NCBI GenBank assembly: GCA_033297075.1
Contig: MU858048.1
Location: 496,001 to 560,000 of the forward strand
Direction: 5' to 3'
Length of the DNA: 64,000 nt
Origin: Rhypophila decipiens
Lineage: Eukaryota > Ascomycota > Sordariomycetes > Sordariales > Naviculisporaceae
The position numbers and the translations under genes were made by a program. This document shows positions 23,246-35,589 of the stretch, piece by piece; within the stretch, counting starts at the first letter, position 1, and each line of letters opens with the position of its first letter. The notes beneath the pieces are model-generated. The model saw nothing but the letters and a program-made list of their open reading frames with translations. It was not told where the DNA came from and did not search any database.

Positions 23246-25785
23246 CCGGACAGCAGTGTATGAAGCTGCCTATGCATGTCCCAGACCTCTTACTTGCAGG
23301 ATTCCAGATATGCATGACTGAGATGACGGATCGGCAGACAATGTCTTATGTCTGTGAAGAACAATTCGGGTACAATGCCAGCCTAGACGAGAAAGGTACA
23401 GTGACGTTCAGTCCAAGTCTCGTGAAGAACCGTTAGATATATATGCCTTTCAATCATTCACCTACACGCTTTTGCGTGGAAGTGAGTATGAAGAACATCT
23501 TGCCAATGCCTCGATGAGACTAAAATCACCCCCGTCACTGAATGAGAACATTTTAGTTGCTTCTCATAACCAAAAGGCTCCCTATTTCTGATGCTCTTCC
23601 GGCATATAAGAAGTATGATGTGTAGATTCAGCGCTCTCATAATCGTTTATTCTTCTCAGGAGAAGAAGGTTCACAGTTTCGTGATCCAACCCTTATTGAG
23701 GATCGCCCCACGGACTCTGTGCTTGACTGTGGTGTGGATTTACTATTGAGCATGCCCGCGAAAACACCAAACACACATACTCGTTGAATGACAAATATCT
23801 AGGTCTGTACATAGGTAGGTGTATATCTTCCATTTCATACGCAATCCGAGACCCCGGCCAGAGCTCTTGGTTCGGGGGAAACCTGAAATATCACTCATCT
23901 CATCCAACCCACATGCCGCCAACAACTCATCAAGAGCTTCACCTATCCGCATAACAGACAAAAAAGACATCAATAAAAGGAAAGCAGGCTCGGTAGGTAC
24001 GTAGTCAGATCTATTAAAGCAAGGCAGGTAGGGTAATCCATCCATTGGGCTGGCTATTGTCCATCCCATAATCATAATACCTTGACGCCCGAACCCGAAC
24101 CATGTACCCATCTATCAATCCATCACAAATCCACAAGTCTATCAAGCAGTCCGTCCCATTTTCATTTTCTCATAAAGTCTATTCCATACCGTCCGTGCCT
24201 CTCGCTCGCTCGCTCAGACAGACAGACAAATTTCCCTCGAATTTCCCAGATAGCCATAGACTATTTTATTATGAACGCCCAGTAGTCCTAGCCCGTGTAA
24301 GAATCACCCAAGTAAACGGGTAGGTAGAACTATCTGTAAGGCATGGAGTGGAACAGCAGCAAGCATCATCAACCTGAACCCAGCATCACCCAGGTTCGAT
24401 TGACAATTGCCACGCCACCAGGGGAGGGAGGCTATGGTCTAGAAGGAAGCATATGACGACATGGCAACCAAGGAAAATCCTCAGTCCCGCCAATACCTCA
24501 CCCCCTTCCAAATAGAAAAACCCCAAGTCAAGCCAGACAAGACCAACCAAGTGACTGCCAAAGACAAAAGCCAGCAAGCCAGCCCAGTCATCAGCAGCAG
24601 CAAGTCAGTCAATCCATCGAGAAAGCCATTTCATCTATCATATCGTCCAACGTTCCTTGCTCCTTCCTTTCCATGCCCCAAAATCCGTGGCAAACAACAA
24701 GAAAGAGTAAGAGGCCATTATCACAGGTACGAAAGAGAAGGCTTAACCCAACCTGACCCGGCCAAACTCCTGCCATATGGCGCAACCGAGGTAACCGTCC
24801 GTCCCTCCTTCCAAAAATTTAACCGACAAAAGGAAATACCCATGGCATAACATGCCCTTGCCTAACCCCGAATTTTGATAGAAAGAAAAAAAAACGAAAG
24901 AACGATCCCTTCATACAACCTTCCTGCTTGTTTGCCCGCCATAAACTCCTCCATTCCTCCGCCGTTTTTGCTATAGTCATAACCGTGACATGATCATGCA
25001 TGCATTGCACAAAGCTGAGGCAATAGATACATCCGTCTTTCTCACCAAGGGTGATGAATGGACCAAGATATTGTCGGACCAAGAAATGGGATGCCAGAAA
25101 AAGAACTTGAAGAGATCATCATCTGGATTAGTCTCTCAAAAGTTCTTGGTATCTGTTCTATAGCCATGTTTTATGCATGCATACCAACTGTCGCCTCACA
25201 CCCATATTACATCAACGGGGAGGGGAAAATAAGCTAATAATAGCTGGTGTTTGTCTGCGATTGAAAGAAAAACCGTCACCCGTTAATCCTCAAGCAGCAG
25301 ACGAAATAATATGATCAAAGTCCCTCACACTTTATAATAGTATGAAATCGAGAAATAAAATCCCGTCCCATGAAAAAAAAAGTGTCGCCGGGAAAACAAG
25401 ATATAGATATGCTGATACGTGCTGTGAAAAAAGAGACCTGGGATCGATAAAGCGAGATGAAGAAAAGGATATTATGGGGAATCGAGATAATAAAAAAACC
25501 CAAGTGGTGAATGCTGGAGAGTCGTAGGTCTCGTGACTTCGTCAATGATGTTGTTAAGCCAGTGGCGGTCTGTATAAGTCTTGGTGGCGATAATCCAGCT
25601 AAACCAAGGCTAGCTCATTCCAAGTTGTAATGAGTAAGCTAAACTTCAAAAAGAAGATAAAACCAACTTGACCAAGGAGGAGCTATGAGTTGCTGAAAAG
25701 TTGTGTGCTCAAAAAGGGGCCATGTCACCGGGTGCTGGGGAATAGTCGCAAAAGAACAGCAGTGGCGGTTGGGTCAGGAACCCAT
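23246..25785. other. Intergenic region downstream of cyclin gene
   Basis: No gene is supported. Simple-sequence character dominates (CA- and AG-rich tracts, repeated short words such as CCATCAA and CAGACAGACAGACA near 24217-24230). The part next to 25785 likely includes the cyclin 3' untranslated region. Confidence 0.5.
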
Positions 25786-27994
25786 TCAGAATGAGCCTTG
25801 GAGTCGGGGTTGACTGGGCGGGAATGCAGGCTCCCATCCATTCTGAATGGCAGCCTCCACATAAGTTGACGAACGCTGGTACTTGGCGCTCGAGTATTTA
25901 TCATAGACAGCCTGGTGGTGTCTACGGGGCTCCTGGCAGCATTCGAAAATCGTCATGATCAGAGGACGAAGTTGGCCGAGAGTGTAGCCGGACCAATGGA
26001 CATGTGCCGGTGTCCAGTCGCCCTTGTTCAAGATCATGCGGGAGAGGCAATGCGCACCAGCGGCGAGGTAGCTGGCGGGGGAGCCAACAAAGCGCTCGTC
26101 CATGATGGTGACTTCCAGGAAGTATTTGGCCAAGGTGCGAGTCTCCAGATCGTACTCGTCACCTTTGCTGATGCGTCGAAGGAAGCTCATCGGCCCGGGC
26201 CAGTTCATTTCAAACTGCAGCATGCTCAGCATGAACCGCTCTGCCTTGAGGATCTCGTCACAGGTGAACCCCTTATCGACCATGTAAACAATTTCCTGGA
26301 CAGAGGGGCAAGTAACCTCCTCGACCTTGGCAGCAATGAGGACAGCGGTCGCGCCGACCAGCTGCAGCTTCGCAAGGGAGACGACCTTGACAGAGAGGAA
26401 CCGATCAATGTAGTTGACGGTGAGGAACAAGGTCTCCGGGAGAAGGTGGAAACGGGTATGGACTTGAACAACCCAATCCATGAGAACGGAACGCATCGAC
26501 CACTGGATCTCGGTTTGTATGTCCATGTAATAGGGATTGGGGAGATACTGGGTCTGTGAGGATGTTAGTTTCGGCAAGGCAGTAATATGATGGGCACGAG
26601 GGATACCAACCTCAAGCTGACGCATGTACACAAAGATCTCCTCGCCGTATTCGGCGACAAGGCTCGTGTCCCATTGTTCTTCTTGTTCTTCCTCCTCGGT
26701 CACATTCGCCAAGACATACAGCCTTGCAGCTTCCAGTTCTTGGAGGACAACCGACGTGACCTTGGGGGCGAGAAGACAAGTGACACCGCCCGTGGTGTTA
26801 TCACCGTGAGATCTGTACGAGTGGGCCGTGGTGTAGCCCTGATCATCATAGAGGTCTTGTTCCTCATCATCCTCGTCCCAATACTCTTCCGGCTCGGACA
26901 TGGCACCGTTGTACAACTTTGTATGGGCGAGCTCCGTGTATCGTGTCTCGAGTTCGAGGTCTGTGTCATGGAATTCCTCATTCTTGACAAAAATTTGGTC
27001 TTCGACGGATGGCTCGTAGTCGTTCGAGAACTGTTCAACAGCGTCTTCGTAGGGCGCCTCGGTAGCGTTATCGTCGACGTCTTCTTCATCGTCAATCTCG
27101 GCCAGTTTTTCCGACTTGGTCAAGTATCTGCTTTGAGTTCGCCGGAGGGCAGGTTGCGTGGTCTTCAGTTGAGGCTGACTCTTGTAGTGGCGGGGGACCT
27201 TAACCTCTTTGTCCGCCAGGGAAGCATTGTCATCAACCGAGACTCCTGGCTGGGACCGTACAGCTGTACCCTTAAACTTGTTGTCCGAGTAAATAGCAGT
27301 GGGCTTCTTGACAAGCCCTTGCTTCACAGTTGACAGACCACCAACACGCGGGACGGGCTTCGAGGCCTGGTACGACGATGCGTTGGAGATGGGAGCTGAC
27401 GACAGATACTTGGAGCTGTTATTGGGCACTGCACGGCTCGGGTTCTCCTTCTCTTCGAGGACGCGTGCGTCTCGCGCGTTAACGACCGCGATGGCCGACT
27501 TGACTCTTGGCTTCGGGATCTCTTTGACTCCGCCCTCGCCTGCCAATGGTCTAGCCGTGTTGCTCAGATCTCCAAAGGCACTTCGCTTCGGCGGCGCATT
27601 GAGGGTGCTGCTTGAGCCCGCCATGGCTTTAAGGTTGCCTGCCGACCTGTGACGCTGGTGGACACCAGCTTTCTGTGATGGACCGTTCTCGCTTCCGTAG
27701 AAAGCCGAGGGCACTGCGCGTGCGAGGCGTTGCGGCTAGATCCGGAGAGAGATGAGTAAGTTAAGGTTCGAAATAGAGCAGCTGGGCAATGCCGCATCCT
27801 CTGGCAAGTTGCTCCAGAATTCCAAAATCTTATCACAGAAACCTGCGAGGGGAAGTCGGTGAAGGCTGCAGCTCCGACGAGAAAGATGTGGGGGCAACGG
27901 TGCAGATTGAACGCTAGTCATTCGATAACGGCTGTGGGGAGGGGAAGAATGGAGCACATGGGAGGAGAGGGATGGAGCTCACCTTTGCGTCCAT
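25786..27994 (-). CDS. G2/mitotic B-type cyclin
   Basis: Regulatory partner of Cdk1 at G2/M. Exons 27994-27983, 27735-26611 and 26553-25786 give 634 residues. The first exon encodes only MDAK, followed by PQRLARAVPS; this start fits better than the GTG at 27714, where the open frame otherwise begins. A destruction box, RSAFGDLSN, lies near residue 55 and a KEN box near 100, both degradation signals for the anaphase-promoting complex. A long acidic region (250-300) precedes the cyclin boxes. The first box contains MRSVLMDWVVQVHTRF and LPETLFLTVNYIDRFLS; the second is C-terminal (ASYLAAGAHCLSRMIL). Intron 2 is 57 bases, has no in-frame stop and contains CTAAC near its 3' end, so retention would add 19 residues. 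The symbol is left open because fungal B cyclins have several names. Confidence 0.94.
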
Positions 27995-30900
27995 TGCAAA
28001 GTCCAGTTGGAGTGAGGAAAATAATAGCGACTCCGCTCAAAGACGCCGATTCTGGATACTACTGAAAGGCTGGTTGGTGGAGTCGTCAACCAAGGAAGCG
28101 GTATGTAGATGGCTGGATCCGAGCTGCTGCTGCGGATGTCTCGAGACTAAGGAATTTATATCGACGATTAATTCTATCTGGGTGCTTGCTGGAGATGTCG
28201 AAATAAAATGGAGAGGCTGCGGCTGCTGGGTGCCTTTTATTGAGGAAGAGGACCCAGTGGTAAGACGTGGAAAGTTGGCTTGACGTGCGAGTGTCAAGGC
28301 AGAAGTCGAAGGAAGCAGGACGAGTGCCATTCACTGACTTCTCTGTTGGCGGGGAGCTAGAAAAAATTAGAAGGCAGGCCAAGTTGCATCGGGTCGTTGC
28401 TATCGTTTCGTGGTCTTTGGGACCAAAGTGCAGGAGTTCTGGACGCGGTGGAAGATGTGCAGATGCAAGAGGCAAGGGAGAGCTCTTGCTATGGATGCTA
28501 TTGTTGCTGCCGGTTCGAGATGATAAAGGGCAGATGAATGGGAAGGAGTCTTTCTTCTCATACTCGTATGTGCAGAGGAGCTCCAGGAAATGCTATTGCG
28601 ATCAAAATACTTACAGGTAATTGTTTGACCGTCGATATCAATACGCGCGCCTCAGTCACGCAGAGGTTTTCCCAAGCTTGGTATGAGAGAAGTGCAAAGG
28701 GATGAAAAAAACACGCGATCCTGATCCCTTTTCATAGAACGAAAGGTGGTTCTCGGAGATTGAGAAGGTGAGAAGAGGTGCAAGGCAGAGGTGGTGGATT
28801 ATGGAGCAGATGCGATCCAAAACACAGCAAAAGAACGACATGCACTTGCCTGCACTGTCCATGTTTGTTGACATCTGCATGGAGTAAACAACCCAGTCGA
28901 CAGGATCTGGTTCGCGAATTCAGGTGGTCCGTGCCACCCTTGTGTCTCGTTAAGGTCCGTCCCTACGGTGACCCATTCTTCCGCCTCCGCTGCAAATCAT
29001 CAAATGACGTAACCCCGCTTTTCTTGCGAACTTCAATCTCCCGGGCACGTCGCGTCAACTCCAAGGTGCCGGTTTGGTAGTTATGCTCTGCATCATCTAA
29101 CCCATCACTGATAAAAGACTTTGGTCCTCTCTGGCAGTTTAGGGTATAGATAATACAGCTTTTGACCGATTTTTACTGTCCGCGATATCGTTTCTGGGTG
29201 TTAATCTGGCATATCATTCTGACATCCTTTCGGGACGAGCCGACGCGACAGGGAGGAGGGAACAAACACCAACCACCCGCGTTCTCACGTGAGCCTCGGG
29301 CTGTCAGATGCGACGAATCGCCCGTCTCCAGCACCCGCTCTCAGCGATCAATTCGGCGCGATTCGTGTCCAAGATATTCGTCTCACTTGATGCGACGACT
29401 TCCTGAGCATTGCAGACTGTCTGCCGTCGCATTGTCGTTTGCGCTCCTTCCTTTCCTTCAATTGTTGGTCCTCTCGGGCAGCCATGACTGCCACGGCCAC
29501 GCTACAGCGGTGGATCCCCTGTGGCCACTGGAGTCTGGCCGGCCAGTTGCAACGGCCGTGAATCGCTGACCAGTAAAAGAAGGGTCGCAGGCAGGTATGA
29601 AGCACTTTGTTTTGATGTTTTGATCTCAAGGGAGAGGCTGGCGCATGCCGTCTGGTCGAATGGATGACTCCGCTCCGCTTAGCCAGACACTGGTTTGAGC
29701 TCAAACCGAACCTTGTTCCAGCCTTTCAGGAACAATTGTCCGCCGCATGCCTTCACAGCGCAGCAAACCCCTCACTCAGTAACTTTTTGGCGCTAGTGGT
29801 GTGGGAGCACTTGGATCTCATCGTCAGCCAAATCGCCAACCCTATGCCATCAAAATGGACATGAGCCTGTATAAGGAGGTGATTTCCCAGTTTGTCGTAA
29901 TAAGGGGCCTACCAGGTCATTGTTCAGTCGCACTCGCGCAATTTCTGGCTGCTTGGTCCTGCCTCGCCCTTGAATCCTGAAAATAACCGCGGGAGTGGGC
30001 GCATGTCTAGCGCATACCCCTGCCACTTGGTCGCCAGCAATATCCGGGATTTGCAGACATCATTCATCTTCAGCCAGACGGGACGGGATGGCGCGAACCT
30101 CGTGGCGCTTTCGCAAACCCTCGCTTGAGTGCCGTCTGTAATGGTTAATATCATCTCCCGGAGCTGAGCCGAATAGAAAGCATCTCGCTTCTCAAGATGT
30201 CGGTTTTGACGTGGCAAATAAATAAGGAAAATACGGGATTGTGTGGTTACAGCAGCCGTGACAAAATCCAAACTGGTCGAGAAATATGCGCCCGCAGGCC
30301 TTTGACGAATAGGAGGGGGCTTGGCCTCTCGAGTTATATGCTACGTACTGTAGCTTTTTATGTGGCTTGAAGATAAGTGTATGCTAATAAATTTGGCTTT
30401 GCATCGCAGACCGCTGATCTGGACTTTCCTTGCGATTTAGACAGCCACTCTGGTTTTTTCCTGGTCAGTCATGCCATGCCCCTCGTGCTTGAGCGAAACA
30501 AGAGGTGGCTCGTTAGAAGCCAGGTCTCTGCGCGCACATGACGACTTCTGTGCCACAAAGGAAAGAGATAGAAGCATGAGAGAAAGTGAGTGGAAGGATT
30601 CTGGTGACAACGGCACCTGCTTTCTGATACGTGTGAATACATAACTCATGGACCAGGGTCTGTGGTTGCAGATCGACGGCATGATCTCAAACCAGCCAAA
30701 GGTTTAAAGTTCGGCTTACACCGTGACTTGATCCTTGTGAGTCGCTAGGCCCTCACGGATGGCTCTCATATGAAGTCGTTGACAATTGGAGGAGTGAAGA
30801 TGTACCCAAAACAGAATGCCTTCAAAGTATAGGACATCCACCCATCTGCATATAAACGTCTCTATCCCACATTTTGACCTGGCGCATTTGCGCCTGAAAG

Positions 30901-33900
30901 GGTCGCCACGGCTGTAGGAAGAGCAAACCTGCATGCAGCACCGAAGTAGTAGCTCGAGTGGGGATATCAGATAGGTGAGCTCGAGTGGGTGAGGTGATCA
31001 GGATGGTCCATTCCGGCAATACTTGACCCTCTTTCTGCCCACTTCTTCTATCGTCACTTGCGCTAGCGTCTCTTTGCTGAGGCGAATGTACATGCACAAG
31101 ATCGGTTTTTTTTGGTCTTCTTACAGTCAAACCTGCATATAACGGTAGGCCGTTATTCCCAGGTTACCGGTATGGAAAGGTAGCTGCCCCAGGCTAAAAA
31201 GGGGGTAAATTACTAGCCAATACCTAGAAAGTGGTAATTTCTAGTAATATTACACACCATTACCGGTAAACTACATAAAAGTGGATCACCAGATACAACG
31301 TTATATATGTATTACTCATCCAAATTCCTAACGGTAATCGTAATAGCCAGGTTATTGAAATTTCCCACCAAATAACGGTGGGTTCAGGGATTCTTACCGT
31401 ACTGGCCAGTCTACCGTTGTAAAAAGTACCGTTATATGCAGGTTTGACTGTAGTAATATGCAGCGTGTAGGTTCAACAGAAGGTGCCGAACAACCCTGCG
31501 CAAACCTTTAACTAGCAACGGGTGAATATCCGATATCATATATGGAAGGAACAGGAGGCTGGCGCTCAGTGGTGGTAGGGGTTGAAGATTATAAGGCAGG
31601 GCTTCACCGTTTAATTATCCAGTTCGGTATGAGCCTTTGAAGGTTGGTGGTTCCTGAAAAGGTGATTCGACATGGCCCTGCATCTTGAAACTTTGCCAGC
31701 GCATTGAGCCGTAGTCTCCCGACCTTTTCCCAATCTCACCAAAGCACCTCTGCCGTTCGTGCTCACCGTACTCCAGAACATTACCTAAATGCTCACAGAG
31801 TTGCCGAATTCAAGAGCCAAATGGCAAGCCCGAAGCTATTCCCGAGGTTTGTTCGGGGACGCTGACATCTGTTATCGACGTTCTCTGGAACCTGTAAGGT
31901 TCGTAGTTGACAAGTTGGTGGGGGGAACTACACAAGTACCACTTTATCAATACCCGCCGCTTGATATGCGGAGATATGTTAGACCGGTACCTTGGACGTT
32001 CTCGGCTGGCTCGCTCTTCCCTTGACAGCTTAACCCCTGTCCTCTGTGCTCCACCAGGAACGGCCCAGTGGCTGTCGGTCCGGGACCCTCCCCCCGCCAA
32101 AATTCACGAACTTTACTCGATTTGCGGTGTTCCCAGCGCAAAAGGCAATGATTCAACGAAGAAGGATTGATATCGTGAGAAAGTCGGAAAGATCTTGGTG
32201 ATATCCTACAAAACGCAACTTTATGTAGTTGACAGAACGTTGAGACCTAAAATTCAGGGCATCCACTTGGTAAGAGATGCGCCCCCCCACTCCGCCAACT
32301 CAAGAAAATGCGCCTCTTCCTGACGTCGCAGAAGAGGAAACAACTGACAAAGACCTGGAAGCTGCTCGTAGCGGCCAGCCAGACCATGCCATGCTCGACC
32401 TTTTTTGGTGAGCTTGCGCGACCACCGTCTTGATCCCAGCCAGGCACATCGACAAGCCCTACCCCTGCTTTGCCCACAAGCTGCGGCCACGCCATTGGCC
32501 CGTCGTTTTGTCTCCAGACCAGACATGACGGCCTCCTTGAAATTCTGTTGAACTTGCCTGGCGCATTCTCATCCAGTGACTTCGTCTGTCAGCCAGGAGC
32601 TGGCACTTGTTGTTGTTCAACTGGGGGCCGTTTTGTATGTTAAACATATGACGAGTGCGCGCGAAAAGGCTTCAGCCAGGCTCGGAGGAACGGTGAAACC
32701 CAATCGTACTGTCCGAGGTTTGCCTGCCCATAACCCGTACACCTTCACATTACCGGAACAGGAAGTCCTTGCTCTGCGCACGAGGGCGTATTATTACAGT
32801 ATGAATATCCACTTGGAGGCCAAGTCTCTCCGCGAGTGGCCCCGTGTGTCTAGTGTTCATGTTGCGGTGCAATACCCGAATCGAACTTGTCGTGCGCCTT
32901 TCATACCGCGAGAGCAACAAGGTTCTCTCTTAAAAACCCAATCCCAAGTGGTTCAGTAAGAGGCGTCGGCATTTTCCTCTCTTGCAGTTCACAACGCAAC
33001 TTTGAAAACGAGTGACGACCAATACCGCCGGTGTTGTTCAGATCCGCAAAGGGCAGCTCTTGACGAACGACTATTTGGCGACAGACTGGGTTGCCCTGGA
33101 GAAGTCTTTCAAAGTCTACAAACCTCTCCACCTTTTTGACTTGGAAAAGCGCGCATAGAGTACCTTTCAGCAGGTGGTCATTCGGGATTTCTTTGCGCAC
33201 TGTTTATACTACCCCGTCGAGTAATCCCCGTCATCCCCTGTGTGTGGATGGGTGTGTGCCTCATGCTGTCTGGTACCGTATCCGTACCATCCAGTACTAT
33301 CACCAGTTCTCGTGCCCGAGCAGGGCCTTTTCTACCAGCACACAAGCTCTCAGCGCAACACAAGAAAGGCAAGATTTGAGGAGGCAAACATGGAAACTTG
33401 CTGTTGAAAAGCAATTGGATCTTCGTTCGCTTTGTGTTGTTGTCAAGCAGCCGTCTGTCAGAAAGAAAAGGTCGGTTGAGCGCTGCTCGCCGAAATCAGG
33501 TTGACAGGCCAGAACAACGCTTTCCGCAGCCAAAAGCCCACCAGCCTACGGATTAGAACTACTAGCTGGACGCCTCCACTTTATGACCCTGCTTAGCCGC
33601 TCACGGGATCGCTTGATCTGCTTCTCTCGTCCCGTCATAAAGATTTCAATACATATTACAGCGTTAGCTTTGTTCCCAACCCGGAGAAGAAGAACTCTTC
33701 ATTCTGCTTCCGCAAGTCACGGAAAGACCTCAATTTTTGCCAATCCTGTGCTCCTCCTTTCAGGCGACTGAAAGCGACCCCATCTCTTGTGTTGTGCTAG
33801 TCGAGGGATCGTCAGAGTTGTTTGTTCAACAGGGGACTGTCTCGTCGTGCATTCCGTTCCGCCCTGCCATACAATCTTTTTCGATACACAGTACTATAAA

Positions 33901-35589
33901 CTCGTACACATCTTCGGCCCATTCTTACCGGGACAAGACAGCCCCTCGATCTCGCACACACCACACACAATCACACATACGCACTTCACCATCCATACTG
34001 TACGTCGTCAGAGTCGCACAGCGTTGAGTTGTAGCTATAAACCCAGCAGTAGGTGTCTTGCCACCTGCCTGGAGCAACTGGCTGTCCGCCCGTCGGCTCT
34101 GCGACCATGCCTGCCATGAAATATTGGAGAGCTCCATACCGTATGTGCAAAAAGGAGATTTGCGACCGGGGAAAACGAGATTATACAAGCCTCCCACCTG
34201 GTCAATTCATCTTCAATGGCAAAATAATGTAGCATGCCAAAGGTGTCAAATCCATCGCTAGGTGCTCGGCAGCCAGCACGACAAGAGGTAAGGCACACAT
34301 TACGGTAAACCAGGATGAGTTTCGAAACTTGGACTCAGTGTGGTGGTGGTGGTGGTGTGTGTGGTCACTGGCGATTTTGAGTGGTAGGTGGTGGTGGGTT
34401 GATGCAGGCGCTGCGCTGCTTCTCCGTGCGAATAAGCTCCATATCTTGTATCGAGGCGCAACCCAAAAGGCCTGGTTGCGATGCGATCTCGATGCGCTGG
34501 CTTCTCTTGAAGAATTTGGAGAAAGATATGGGACGATAGGATTAATTCGATACTAAATATCATCTTGTTTGCAATTTCCAACGGTGTTGTGTCTGTTGAT
34601 TTGGCAAGGAACTGCTCGAAGAATGGCGTGTGAAAATCATCAGGATACGGCCTGACGAGATCCAATACATGCGTCCTTGAACATCATTCTCGGCCATTGA
34701 ATTTGTTCATTTAGGTCCGATAAACTTCTAGAGTACACACATTTCTGATTTTCTTAAAGTATTCAGGAGAATAGTTATATATGTGAGATTGGATTGCTTG
34801 TGGTGTTGTTATTCATTTCGCACGCCATTTTCACGATCCAGTTTTGGGGTGCGGTATCTTGGGCGGTGGCACAGTGCCAATTTCGACGGGCAGTTTGCGA
34901 TTACCGGCATCGACCATTTAATGCAGAATTCTTGCGACTCCTCCGTCTTCCTCCCACGCACAACCTCCGAATTGCTCAACAGGACCATCAAACAGCACCA
35001 GAACCTCCTGGTAAGTCAAGTCATTACTTCAAGTTGCTTTGCATCCGTGATCCCATCGTCCATCGCTACCGTATTTATCTCCTCGTCGCTAACGATTCAT
35101 TATTTCCGCCCATTCAGTCGGTCGGGTACTGCAGTTTCGTGCGCGAAAGACGAGTTCGAAGGCGACCAGCCAACTCCCACAACCACATTGAACATATTAT
35201 CTCTCGTAAGTCATGATGATTGCTTTCTCCGATGCGACCGTAGAAGTACTACTATATCCCTCCTTTCATTTACGAAATCACCTTCGCGGCCTTGCTGGTC
35301 TCGAGGACCTCGTAGCCGACCGACCGTGAGAGCAATGCGCTCTGTGTTCCGACTGCATTTGGACTCGTCAAGACCACACACATCGTCCAGCTTTGCCCCA
35401 ATTCAATCATGTCTTGCCGCCGCTAACTCGATTTTGCTTTCCAGGAAGCAACTGCCTTGCGCTTCGTCTCGCCGAATCGCCCCATTTTCCGACGGCGCCC
35501 AGGCGGTGACCACCCAATCCGGGTCTCTGTCCAGCGTCACCTCACCTCACATACACAACCCCATAACGCCATCTTTGGCAATCGTCACA
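27995..35589. other. 7.6 kb divergent region without recognised genes
   Basis: It separates the cyclin gene (minus) from the Zn2Cys6 regulator (plus). The left 700 bases are presumably cyclin leader and promoter; the right 800 bases are probably a long leader of the regulator. Between them I see one MITE (31124-31450), a GTG microsatellite near 34338-34358 and CA-rich tracts near 33950-33990. Many frames of 60-130 codons occur on both strands but none shows a motif or splice partner. Confidence 0.45.
31124..31450. mobile_element. MITE with 24-base perfect TIRs and TA target duplication
   Basis: A 327-base element begins CAGTCAAACCTGCATATAAC and ends with the exact inverted copy, a perfect 24-base match. 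It is flanked by TA on both sides (31122-31123 and 31451-31452). TA duplication and CAGT-type ends are expected of Tc1/mariner-pogo (Fot-type) transposition. The interior has repeated AACGGTA/TACCGTT words and no transposase frame, so it must have moved with enzymes from elsewhere. Confidence 0.9.

Noticed and set aside
23047..23436. Plus-strand frame overlapping the hypothetical minus-strand gene
   Set aside because: It starts only at GTG, has no motif and competes with a longer ATG-started frame; neither is well supported.
32864..32960. Possible minus-strand tRNA suggested by a GTTCGATTC-like word
   Set aside because: Flanking bases do not form a T stem, and no acceptor or anticodon stem can be drawn.
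34783..35589. In-frame extension of the Zn2Cys6 protein to an earlier Met
   Set aside because: Composition is Ser/Arg-rich without structure, and it holds splice-like words; a 5' leader is more likely.
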